The position numbers and the translations under genes were made by a program. A stretch of 42,588 nt of DNA, from assembly GCA_022711175.1 (NCBI GenBank), contig JAKLFM010000024.1:1-42588 (forward strand), read 5' to 3'. This DNA comes from Bacteroidota bacterium. Lineage in GTDB: Bacteria > Bacteroidota > Bacteroidia > Bacteroidales > UBA4417. Of this stretch, positions 26,043 to 32,802 are shown piece after piece. Positions within the stretch are counted from its first letter, which is position 1, and each line of letters starts with the position of its first letter. The notes beneath the pieces are model-generated. The model searched no databases. It saw only the letters and a program-made list of their open reading frames with translations, and was not told the origin of the DNA.

Positions 26043-26597
26043 TTATTCAGGACTTTTCTTCTGCCCGGAAGGTTTAAAAACCATTGAAACTGAATTTATA
26101 CAATACCTCACACCCGTTGGCTTTGGGCCATCGTCAAACACATGCCCCAGGTGGCCGCCACATTGTGCGCACATTACTTCTGTACGAACCATCCCGTAGC
26201 TTAAATCCCTCTTAAACAACATATTCAACGAATCAGCAGGTTCAAAAAAAGCCGGCCAGCCACATCCCGAATTATATTTTGCCGACGAATGAAACAACAA
26301 AGCACCACATGCGGCACAAGAATAGTCGCCTTCCTCAAAAAAATCATCAAACTCCCCGGTAAAAGGCCTTTCGGTGCCTTTCTGACGTAATACGTTGTAC
26401 TGCAATGGAGTAAGCTCCTTTTTCCACTGTTCTTCCGTTTTATTCACTGCCATTTTTTGCGGATTTATGCTGCTTTCGTGCCTGCCTGCATTTTGGCTGC
26501 AAGCTGAAAAAGCAATAAGGTTTATTATGAGTTGAATGATGATTCCTGACCTCAGAAACATGCATCTCTTCACTCCTGATCCCCGTTTTGTTTTCAT
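26043..26597 (-). CDS. msrB: Lipoprotein peptide-methionine (R)-S-oxide reductase
   Basis: An MsrB that reduces methionine-R-sulfoxide in proteins. Core motifs are [18 protein letters not shown], two zinc-binding CxxC pairs (CAAC, CAQC), SGCGWPAFF, and the catalytic RYCINS. The N-terminus is a lipoprotein signal ending in the lipobox FSAC, so the enzyme acts in the periplasm, anchored to a membrane. The ATG at 26597 (184 residues) is preferred; the frame extends to a TTG at 26621 that adds eight residues before the basic n-region. It is convergent with the GlcNAc-kinase-like gene and divergent from the DUF456 gene. Confidence 0.95.
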   Translation of the reverse strand: MKTKRGSGVKRCMFLRSGIIIQLIINLIAFSACSQNAGRHESSINPQKMAVNKTEEQWKKELTPLQYNVLRQKGTERPFTGEFDDFFEEGDYSCAACGALLFHSSAKYNSGCGWPAFFEPADSLNMLFKRDLSYGMVRTEVMCAQCGGHLGHVFDDGPKPTGVRYCINSVSMVFKPSGQKKSPE

Positions 26598-26650
26598 TTT
26601 CAAATAACAGGTGTTTGACAATTTTGTTTAGAGCATTGGATTAAGATGCG

Positions 26651-26688
26651 ACAGAGTATTATCCTATCTTTGATCATCAATACTCTGT
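26651..26688. promoter_or_regulatory. Long inverted repeat enclosing the -7 box of the DUF456 gene
   Basis: ACAGAGTATT (26651-26660) and AATACTCTGT (26679-26688) are perfect inverted 10-mers. The 18 bases between them include TATCTTTG (26665-26672), an exact -7 box. The right arm ends three bases before the ATG at 26692, so the arms straddle the predicted transcript start. The layout fits a repressor operator; a hairpin in the leader is the alternative. Confidence 0.5.
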
Positions 26689-26691
26689 GTT

Positions 26692-27171
26692 ATGGACACT
26701 TTCCTTATAGTTTTGGCAGTTATCCTGCTAATTGTCGGCATTGCCGGTTGTATCCTTCCCTTTTTGCCCGGGCCACCACTGGCATATGGCAGCCTGCTGT
26801 TACTGCAATTTACCTCAAAAAAACCTTTTAGCGAAGAATTCCTTGTTATTTGGGCTGTTGTTACACTGGCAGTGGTGCTTGCCGATTACTATATACCAAT
26901 ATGGGGCACAAAGAAATTCGGGGGGACAAAAGCCGGAGTTTGGGGAGCAACCATTGGCCTGGTTATCGGTATCTTTTTCTTTCCTCCTTTCGGAATTATT
27001 ATCGGGCCATTTATCGGAGCTTTGGTAGGCGAACTGATAAAGAACAGTAATGATACTAATAAAGCATTCCGCTCGGCATTCGGGTCATTCATCGGCTTCA
27101 TTGCCGGAACGGTGATGAAACTTGGTGTCAGCATTGTCATGGGTTTCTATTTCATCAGGGCTGCCTGGTAA
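26692..27171 (+). CDS. DUF456 family membrane protein
   Basis: A 159-residue integral membrane protein with about four to five helices. Typical segments are VGIAGCILPFLPGPPLAYGSLLL near the N-terminus, VVLADYYIPIWGTKKFGG, and the Gly-rich GIIIGPFIGALVGELI. This is the DUF456 pattern; function unknown. The 3' end overlaps the opposite-strand truA gene by 87 bases. Confidence 0.88.
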   Translation: MDTFLIVLAVILLIVGIAGCILPFLPGPPLAYGSLLLLQFTSKKPFSEEFLVIWAVVTLAVVLADYYIPIWGTKKFGGTKAGVWGATIGLVIGIFFFPPFGIIIGPFIGALVGELIKNSNDTNKAFRSAFGSFIGFIAGTVMKLGVSIVMGFYFIRAAW

Positions 27172-27960
27172 AAAGCTGACAGGTTTTTCAGTAAAAATAT
27201 TTCCCGGATAAACCACATCGGTAAGGTATAAGCCCTTGGCAGGCACCGAATAGCCCGCTTTACTCCGGTTACGGCTTTCGATGATCTTTCTGAAATCTTC
27301 AATTGATGTCTTGTGCCGGCCAATATCGAGCATTGTACCTACAATGGCCCTTACCATGTTTCTTAAAAACCTGTCGGCACGTATAGTAAAAATCAGCTGA
27401 TCGTTGGTTTTTGTCCAAATCGCTTCGGTTATTTTGCAGTTGAAGGTTTTAACCTGGGTATTGGTTTTGCTGAAACATTCAAAGTCAGTATATTCCATCA
27501 TTATAATTGCGGCCCTGTTCATCGTTTCTACATCAATATTTCCGTGAACGCGCCAGGCTTTATCGGCCATGAACGGGTCCTTTTCGGTAAGAATATAATA
27601 GCTGTATTGCCTGCTGAGTGCGCTGAACCGTGCATGGGCTTCAGGAATTACCGGAAAAATTTGCTGAACGGCTATTGAAGAAGGCAGGTAACTGTTGATA
27701 CGATAAACCATTTTTAAAAGCTCTTTCGAGGTGAAAGCTTTAAAATGATCAAAATGAGCATAGAAAACCCGGGCATGAACACCCGTGTCAGTCCTGCCAC
27801 AACCGGTAACACGGCTCTCCAAACCGGCAATGAACAAAAGCGCATTTTCAATTTCCTGTTGAACGGTTGCGGCATTTTCCTGCTTCTGCCAGCCGCAAAA
27901 ATCGGTGCCATCGTACGAAAGCCTGATAAAATACCTGTACTGGGGAGATGGCGCAATCAC
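27085..27960 (-). CDS. truA: tRNA pseudouridine(38-40) synthase
   Basis: A 291-residue enzyme that isomerises uridines at positions 38-40 of the tRNA anticodon arm. Motifs are YRYFIRLSYDGTDFCGWQ at the N-terminus, the catalytic Asp in CGRTDTGVHA, FSALSRQYSYYI, and RFLRNMVRAIVGTMLDIG. The start is GTG at 27960; an in-frame TAA lies 12 bases further upstream and no ATG is available. It is longer than most TruA (about 245-265 aa) because of a polar tail of some 35 residues after the usual end. That tail is encoded antisense to the end of the DUF456 gene. Confidence 0.95.
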   Translation of the reverse strand: MIAPSPQYRYFIRLSYDGTDFCGWQKQENAATVQQEIENALLFIAGLESRVTGCGRTDTGVHARVFYAHFDHFKAFTSKELLKMVYRINSYLPSSIAVQQIFPVIPEAHARFSALSRQYSYYILTEKDPFMADKAWRVHGNIDVETMNRAAIIMMEYTDFECFSKTNTQVKTFNCKITEAIWTKTNDQLIFTIRADRFLRNMVRAIVGTMLDIGRHKTSIEDFRKIIESRNRSKAGYSVPAKGLYLTDVVYPGNIFTEKPVSFLPGSPDEIETHDNADTKFHHRSGNEADE

Positions 27961-28113
27961 TTTTCTATAATATTAGCGAGCGTAAAAATACCATTTTCAC
28001 CTGAGGAATTTTACAGGAGGCGATTTATTGACGTTAGTAAAACCGGAGGAACAATTCTGATAAATATAAGCATTCCGAGGCTGATACAATTCTTGTTTTT
28101 AGACTCAATATAA

Positions 28114-28133
28114 ATTATAGTTTTTGCTATAAT
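28114..28133. promoter_or_regulatory. Perfect 7-bp palindrome with 6-base spacer upstream of hydrogenase operon 1
   Basis: ATTATAG (28114-28120), spacer TTTTTG, CTATAAT (28127-28133). It lies 10 bases upstream of the Rex-like site in an AT-rich promoter region. It has the shape of an operator, but no regulator is recognised. Confidence 0.35.
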
Positions 28134-28143
28134 ATTTGTTCTA

Positions 28144-28161
28144 TTGTTATTTTAGTAACAA
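28144..28161. promoter_or_regulatory. Rex-like operator of hydrogenase operon 1
   Basis: TTGTTATTTTAGTAACAA is an almost perfect palindrome and agrees at 12 of 14 defined positions with the Rex form TTGTTAA-N4-TTAACAA. It ends 10 bases upstream of the -7 box, i.e. over the -33 region, where a repressor would block RNA polymerase. Rex releases DNA at high NADH, so the operon would be induced when reductant accumulates. A Crp/Fnr-type regulator (TGTTA-N6-TAACA) is the alternative reading. Confidence 0.6.
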
Positions 28162-28171
28162 CTGAAATGCC

Positions 28172-28179
28172 TAATTTTG
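28172..28179 (+). promoter_or_regulatory. -7 box of hydrogenase operon 1
   Basis: TAATTTTG matches TAnnTTTG exactly, 66 bases before the first ATG. The -33 region is replaced by the palindrome at 28144-28161 and has no good TTTG. Confidence 0.55.
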
Positions 28180-28245
28180 TAATCATTACAACGCATACTT
28201 GTTTAATCAATCATAACCAGAAAATTAAAAATCCAGGAGGTCTGC

Positions 28246-28716
28246 ATGACAAACACTGAGAATTTCGTTCATGAACTTGCCGAAAAACATGGCCGTACGC
28301 GCAATGCCCTGATGCCCATACTGCAGGGAGTTGTCGCCCGCGAAAAATACCTGTCGGAGGAAGCTATGATAGCCGTTGCCCGCGAACTTGACATTTCGGC
28401 AGCCGACGTTTATGGAACAGCAACATTTTATACATTTCTTGACACAGTGCCACGCGGCAGAAACGTGGTTCGGGTTTGTAAAACCATATCCTGCCATATG
28501 CACAACAAGGATGAAATTATCCGTGCGCTCGAAGAACAACTGAAATGCAAAGTCGGCGAAACCACCTCGGATAAAAAATTCACCCTGCTTACTGCCAACT
28601 GCCTTGGCTGGTGCCACAAAGGCCCGGTGATGCTTGTTAACGACGATGTTTATCCGGAACTTACGCCTCAAAAGGCTATTGAAATCATCCAGGAGTACAA
28701 CAGGAAATCAAACTAA
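28246..28716 (+). CDS. hydC: NAD-linked [FeFe]-hydrogenase, NuoE-like [2Fe-2S] subunit (HydC type)
   Basis: A 156-residue homologue of the 24-kDa complex I subunit. It has the helical N-terminal bundle and a thioredoxin-like domain holding one [2Fe-2S] cluster with all four ligands (Cys78, Cys83, Cys119, Cys123; motifs CKTISC and CLGWC). In hydrogenases it sits beside the flavoprotein and passes electrons. It is first in a three-gene operon, 28 bases before the flavoprotein gene. It has a strong AGGAGG ribosome-binding site at 28235-28240, rare among genes of this window. Confidence 0.92.
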   Translation: MTNTENFVHELAEKHGRTRNALMPILQGVVAREKYLSEEAMIAVARELDISAADVYGTATFYTFLDTVPRGRNVVRVCKTISCHMHNKDEIIRALEEQLKCKVGETTSDKKFTLLTANCLGWCHKGPVMLVNDDVYPELTPQKAIEIIQEYNRKSN

Positions 28717-28744
28717 ATCAGCACCACGAATAACATTTAAGACA

Positions 28745-29914
28745 ATGGAACAAAAGCAATTAAAAAGAGTTGACCTGATTTTTGAGTGGGACGAAAAAAA
28801 CACTCCCATCCAGGTTCTTGATAAAACCCTACAAAAAACTCCCGATGCCATTATTCTTGAGATGATTGATTCGGGGCTGAAAGGCCGCGGCGGTGCTGGT
28901 TTCCCCACTGGTTTAAAGTGGAAATTTACCCGCAACGAAGACTCGGAAGTGAAATATGTTATCTGTAATGCCGACGAAGGCGAACCAGGCACATTCAAGG
29001 ACCGTGAAATCCTTGACAGAGTTCCTGAGAAGATTTTTACGGGAATGGCAATCTGCGCCTATGTCATCGGGGCAAAAGAAGGATACATTTACCTGCGCGC
29101 CGAATACAACTTCCTCCTCAAATCGCTGCAGCAGAAACTTGACAAATTCAACCAGCAACTCAAGGAACGGCAGATCGATTTCTCGATTTACCTTCGTTCT
29201 GGCAGCGGCGCCTATGTATGCGGCGAAGAAAGCGCACTTTTCGAAAGCATGGAAGGCAAACGCGGCGAACCCCGCAACAAACCTCCCTATCCTACTGTAG
29301 CCGGATACAACAGCAAGCCAACCGTAATCAATAATGTTGAAACGCTTGTTTATACCTGCGAAATTTGCCGCATGGGTGCTGAAAAGTTCAAAGCCCTGGG
29401 CACAAGCGATTCGCGCGGATCAAAAGTATTCTCTGTTTCGGGCGATACAACAAAACCAGGAATCTATGAACTGGAACTCGGCATGCCGCTCAAAGACTTT
29501 ATTGACGAATTCGGCGACGACGATGCCAAGGCAGTGCAGGTTGGCGGCGCTTCGGGACATTGCGTTCCCCGCAAAAAATTCAACGACACCATCATCGGTT
29601 TCGAAGGAATACCTACCGGCGGTTCAATGATGATCTTCAATTCGAGTCGCTCAATGTACAATGTGCTTCACGATTACCTCGAATTCTTCACCGAAGAATC
29701 GTGTGGGCAATGCACCCCTTGCAGGGTCGGCTGCCAGCAATTGCTTAAAGGTATTGAAGCAGTAAAGAAAGGCGAACGCCCGCCCACCTACCTCGAAGAC
29801 CTGAAGAAACTCACTCTTACTATGAAGATCGCCGCTAAATGCGGACTCGGCCAATCAGTTGCCAACCCTTTCATCTCAATTGTTGACAACTTCAAGGAAG
29901 AGATCATTTACTAA
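28745..29914 (+). CDS. hydB: NAD-linked [FeFe]-hydrogenase, short NuoF-like flavoprotein (HydB type)
   Basis: A 389-residue NuoF homologue that oxidises or reduces NAD(H) with FMN. Motifs are GRGGAGFPTGLKW (FMN/NADH site), CNADEGEPGTFKDR, SGAYVCGEESAL, and the [4Fe-4S] motif ESCGQCTPCRVGC with the last Cys in KCGLGQS. I use the ATG at 28745; an upstream in-frame ATG at 28634 would overlap the previous gene. It lacks both the N-terminal [2Fe-2S] thioredoxin-like domain and the C-terminal two-[4Fe-4S] ferredoxin domain that the paralogue at 36253 has. This short form is known from NADH-dependent, non-bifurcating hydrogenases, as I recall for Syntrophomonas. Confidence 0.93.
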   Translation: MEQKQLKRVDLIFEWDEKNTPIQVLDKTLQKTPDAIILEMIDSGLKGRGGAGFPTGLKWKFTRNEDSEVKYVICNADEGEPGTFKDREILDRVPEKIFTGMAICAYVIGAKEGYIYLRAEYNFLLKSLQQKLDKFNQQLKERQIDFSIYLRSGSGAYVCGEESALFESMEGKRGEPRNKPPYPTVAGYNSKPTVINNVETLVYTCEICRMGAEKFKALGTSDSRGSKVFSVSGDTTKPGIYELELGMPLKDFIDEFGDDDAKAVQVGGASGHCVPRKKFNDTIIGFEGIPTGGSMMIFNSSRSMYNVLHDYLEFFTEESCGQCTPCRVGCQQLLKGIEAVKKGERPPTYLEDLKKLTLTMKIAAKCGLGQSVANPFISIVDNFKEEIIY

Positions 29915-29946
29915 TCATTCACATCAAACGAAAAGGAGAAATTACC

Positions 29947-31740
29947 ATGAGTAAATATATGGTCAACCTCAAAATAAATAATATTCCGATAGCCGTAGAA
30001 GAGGGAACAACCATTCTTGACGCGGCAAAAAGGCTCAATTTTCACATCCCGACACTATGCAATCACCCCGATTTAAGTGTTGCCGGAAACTGCCGCGTAT
30101 GTGTAGTCGAAGTGAAAGGCGCAAGGCTGCTGGCAGCTTCGTGTGCCACACCGGTTTCGGAAGGCATGGAAGTTTTTACCAATAGTGAAAAAGTACGCAT
30201 CGCCCGCAAGCATGTAGTTGAATTGCTATTATCGGAACATAATGCCGATTGCACGAAATGCTTCAAAAATGGCCATTGTGAACTGCAGGAACTCGCATCG
30301 GAATATCGCTATGGCGATCATATCTTCATCGACCTGGTGCCATTCAAGCATAAATACCTCGATATTTCATCGCCTTCCATCACCAAGGATACAAGCAAAT
30401 GCATCCGCTGCCAGCGCTGTGTGCGCACATGTGCCGAATTGCAGGCCGTAAGTGCACTTGCTGTTGTCCACAAAGGCAATCATCAGACAATCAGCACCTT
30501 CATGGACAAACCAATGAACGATGTTGTTTGCACAAACTGTGGTCAGTGTATCAACCGCTGCCCAACCGGAGCCTTGTACGAACGCAACTATATCGAAGAT
30601 GTATGGAATGCCATATACAATCCCAATAAATTCGTTGTTGTGCAAACAGCCCCTGCAACACGTGTTGCCGTTGGTGAAGACCTTGGATTGGAACCCGGGC
30701 ATCGTGTGACCGGTAAAATGGTTGCCGCACTTAAAAAGATGGGATTCAACAAAGTACTCGACACCGATTTCACTGCCGACCTCACCATCATGGAAGAAGG
30801 CACCGAACTGCTTACCCGCCTTAAGAAAGCGCTTGTTGACAAAGATGAAACCGTGAAACTCCCCATGATGACCTCATGTTCGCCGGGATGGATCAAATTC
30901 CAGGAACACATGTTCCCCGATCTGCTGCCTAACCTGTCAACCTGCAAATCACCACAGCAAATGTTCGGTTCACTGGCAAAAACGTATTATGCCGATAAAA
31001 TCAACATCAAGGCCGAAAACATGATTGTTGTGTCCATAATGCCCTGCACCGCCAAGAAGTTTGAGTGCAACAGGCCTGAAATGCGCGACAGCGGCTTCAA
31101 AGATGTAGATTACGTGCTCACCACCCGCGAACTTGCCATGATGATTAAGCAAGCCGGTATTGAATTCGACAAACTCGAAGATCAGCATTACGACAGCATA
31201 CTTGGCGAATCAACCGGCGCAGCGGTAATATTCGGCGCAACCGGCGGAGTGATGGAAGCTGCTCTTCGTACTGCCTATGAAATTGTGACCGGCAAAGAAG
31301 TTCCCTTCGCTAATCTTGAGATCAAACCTGTAAGAGGTATGGATGGAGTGAAAGAAGCTTCGATAAAAATAAAAGGTGCAAAACCTGAGTGGAGTTTCCT
31401 CGAAGGCGTTGAGATGAATGTTGCAGTGGCACATGGACTTACAAATGCCAAGATACTGATGGAAGCAGTTGAAAGCGGCAAAACAAATTATCATTTCATC
31501 GAAATCATGGGATGCCCCGGTGGATGCATCGGCGGAGGCGGACAGCCTATACCAACCTCTCCCGAGATCAGGCGTAAACGAGCCGAAGCCATCTATGAAG
31601 AAGATGCCGGAATGCCCATACGCAAATCGCACGAAAACCCGGAAGTGGTCGAAGTATATAAAGACTACCTCGGACATCCCTGTGGACATCAGTCGCACGA
31701 ACTATTGCATACACATTATGTTGAAAGGAAGAGGTATTAA
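29947..31740 (+). CDS. hydA: [FeFe]-hydrogenase catalytic subunit, operon 1 (HydA/HndD type)
   Basis: A 597-residue hydrogenase. In order: a [2Fe-2S] domain (residues 1-80, CRVC), a His-ligated [4Fe-4S] domain (EHNADCTKC), a two-[4Fe-4S] ferredoxin domain (CIRCQRC, CTNCGQC), then the H-cluster domain and a small-subunit-like end. H-cluster motifs are L1 TSCSPGW (residues 309-315), L2 MPCTAKKFE (Cys367) and L3 GCPGGCIGGGGQP (Cys523, Cys527). L1 differs from the textbook TSCCPxW in having Ser for the second Cys; the paralogue at 38065 keeps both. With the two preceding genes it forms a three-subunit enzyme, probably making H2 from NADH. It has an AAGGAG site 8 bases before the ATG. Confidence 0.95.
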   Translation: MSKYMVNLKINNIPIAVEEGTTILDAAKRLNFHIPTLCNHPDLSVAGNCRVCVVEVKGARLLAASCATPVSEGMEVFTNSEKVRIARKHVVELLLSEHNADCTKCFKNGHCELQELASEYRYGDHIFIDLVPFKHKYLDISSPSITKDTSKCIRCQRCVRTCAELQAVSALAVVHKGNHQTISTFMDKPMNDVVCTNCGQCINRCPTGALYERNYIEDVWNAIYNPNKFVVVQTAPATRVAVGEDLGLEPGHRVTGKMVAALKKMGFNKVLDTDFTADLTIMEEGTELLTRLKKALVDKDETVKLPMMTSCSPGWIKFQEHMFPDLLPNLSTCKSPQQMFGSLAKTYYADKINIKAENMIVVSIMPCTAKKFECNRPEMRDSGFKDVDYVLTTRELAMMIKQAGIEFDKLEDQHYDSILGESTGAAVIFGATGGVMEAALRTAYEIVTGKEVPFANLEIKPVRGMDGVKEASIKIKGAKPEWSFLEGVEMNVAVAHGLTNAKILMEAVESGKTNYHFIEIMGCPGGCIGGGGQPIPTSPEIRRKRAEAIYEEDAGMPIRKSHENPEVVEVYKDYLGHPCGHQSHELLHTHYVERKRY

Positions 31741-31760
31741 TCTTTACATCAAACCGAACG

Positions 31761-31790
31761 AAAAGGCTGCCACTTGGCGGCCTTTTCATT
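31761..31790 (+). terminator. Rho-independent terminator of hydrogenase operon 1
   Basis: AAAAGGCTGCC (31761-31771) pairs with GGCGGCCTTTT (31776-31786) around the loop ACTT, an 11-bp stem with one G-U pair, then a short T-rich tail. It lies 20 bases after the hydA stop and separates the two hydrogenase operons. Confidence 0.8.
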
Positions 31791-31848
31791 TATTTGAGAA
31801 TATAACAGTGCTTCGGAAGTCCTTTATTTAGAATAGTTATAAATTTTA

Positions 31849-31866
31849 TTGTGAATCGATTAACAT
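31849..31866. promoter_or_regulatory. Rex-like operator of hydrogenase operon 2, distal copy
   Basis: TTGTGAATCGATTAACAT matches the Rex operator TTGTGAA-N4-TTCACAA at 12 of 14 defined positions. Its last base is the first base of the proximal copy, so two proteins would bind side by side, 17 bases apart. Confidence 0.55.
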
Positions 31867-31883
31867 TGTGAATTTTTTCACAG
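31866..31883. promoter_or_regulatory. Rex-like operator of hydrogenase operon 2, proximal copy
   Basis: TTGTGAATTTTTTCACAG matches the Rex operator TTGTGAA-N4-TTCACAA at 13 of 14 defined positions, with an all-T spacer. It ends 4 bases before the -33 TTTG. The inner TGTGA-N6-TCACA also equals the Crp/Fnr consensus, so the identity of the regulator is not fixed by sequence alone. Confidence 0.65.
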
Positions 31884-31887
31884 TAAG

Positions 31888-31919
31888 TTTGTGTATCACT
31901 TTCTTTAACTGTAATTTTG
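31888..31919 (+). promoter_or_regulatory. Promoter of hydrogenase operon 2
   Basis: -33 TTTG (31888-31891), a 20-base spacer and an exact -7 box TAATTTTG (31912-31919). It is the best promoter in the window. The -7 box is identical to that of operon 1. The transcript would start near 31925, giving a leader of about 83 bases. Confidence 0.75.
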
Positions 31920-32007
31920 CATCCGAAAAAGAGATACACTCATATCAGGATAACAGTCTGCATTTCAATAACTTGAACCATTAATCAGGAATTAAGAACA
32001 ACTCAGA

Positions 32008-32352
32008 ATGAAGCTTAGCAAGGTAGCAGAAATACTTAATGCATCTGTAGTATGCGGAAAGGAGAATTTGTCGCGCGAGGTTACTCATGCATTTGCTTCT
32101 GACCTTATGAGCGATGTCCTTACTATCGACAGCCGCAACCTGCTGCTGCTTACCGGGCTTACCAATGTTCAAACTATACGCACCTCCGAAATGGCCGACA
32201 TTCAGAACATAGTAATTGTAAGGAATAAAAAAGTGACTCCCGAAATGCTTGAAATAGCGAAAGAGAATGACATTGTAATACTTGAATGTAATTATTCATT
32301 ATTCAGGGCTTGCGGCAAACTGTTTACAGCGGGACTGGAACCTGTCTATTAA
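32008..32352 (+). CDS. DRTGG domain protein (first of two)
   Basis: A 114-residue protein made of one DRTGG-type domain: a VTHAFASDLMSDVL segment, then LLLLTGLTNVQTIRTSEMADI and KVTPEMLEIAKENDIVIL. DRTGG domains occur in phosphotransacetylases and in small proteins placed next to clostridial and thermotogal hydrogenase genes; they are suspected ligand-binding or regulatory modules. It is the first gene of hydrogenase operon 2. A second, diverged copy lies at 34152. Confidence 0.85.
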   Translation: MKLSKVAEILNASVVCGKENLSREVTHAFASDLMSDVLTIDSRNLLLLTGLTNVQTIRTSEMADIQNIVIVRNKKVTPEMLEIAKENDIVILECNYSLFRACGKLFTAGLEPVY

Positions 32353-32363
32353 TAAACTAAGTG

Positions 32364-32798
32364 ATGCTTTTCGAATATTCCATAAAAGGCGGAGACTTCA
32401 GCACGGCCGGACAGGCATCGAGCAGGTTTAAAAAAGTGCTACAGCAGCTAAATGTCCCGCCTCAAACGATAAAGCGAATTGTAATCGCACTTTACGAAGC
32501 CGAAGTAAATATTGTCGCTCATGCTTTCGAAGGAACCATAAACATTGAAGTACAACCCGGTTACGTAGTTATGACACTCACTGATAAAGGTCCCGGCATA
32601 CCTGATATCGAGAAAGCTATGGAAGTAGGTTATTCAACTGCATCACCAAAAGTTCGCGAAATGGGTTTTGGAGCAGGGATGGGTTTATCAAATATTAAAA
32701 ACAACGCCGACATCCTGGAGATACAAAGTAAAATAAACCAAGGAACAACGCTGAAAATCACAGTTAACCTGAATCAGGAGAACGTAATTAAGGAATAG
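32364..32798 (+). CDS. RsbW-like ATP-binding protein (anti-sigma-factor/HATPase type)
   Basis: A 144-residue single-domain GHKL ATPase. Motifs are the N-box ALYEAEVNIVAHAF, LTDKGPGIPD (G1) and GFGAGMGLSNIKNNAD (G2). Such proteins act as serine kinases or anti-sigma factors in partner-switching systems. No anti-anti-sigma (STAS) partner is in the window, so the DRTGG protein just upstream could be the partner (inference). I use the ATG at 32364; a GTG sits immediately before it. The gene is 11 bases after the DRTGG gene and 4 bases before the next. Confidence 0.88.
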   Translation: MLFEYSIKGGDFSTAGQASSRFKKVLQQLNVPPQTIKRIVIALYEAEVNIVAHAFEGTINIEVQPGYVVMTLTDKGPGIPDIEKAMEVGYSTASPKVREMGFGAGMGLSNIKNNADILEIQSKINQGTTLKITVNLNQENVIKE

Positions 32799-32802
32799 CC
32801 TT

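Noticed and set aside
31210..31698. 162-residue minus-strand ORF inside hydA of operon 1
   Set aside because: Antisense shadow of the conserved H-cluster domain with no recognisable motif.
31866..31883. Crp/Fnr site as the first choice for the palindrome
   Set aside because: TGTGA-N6-TCACA fits the Crp/Fnr consensus exactly, but the longer TTGTGAA arms, the 4-base AT spacer and the presence of NAD-linked hydrogenases favour Rex. I keep it as the main alternative rather than a separate feature.
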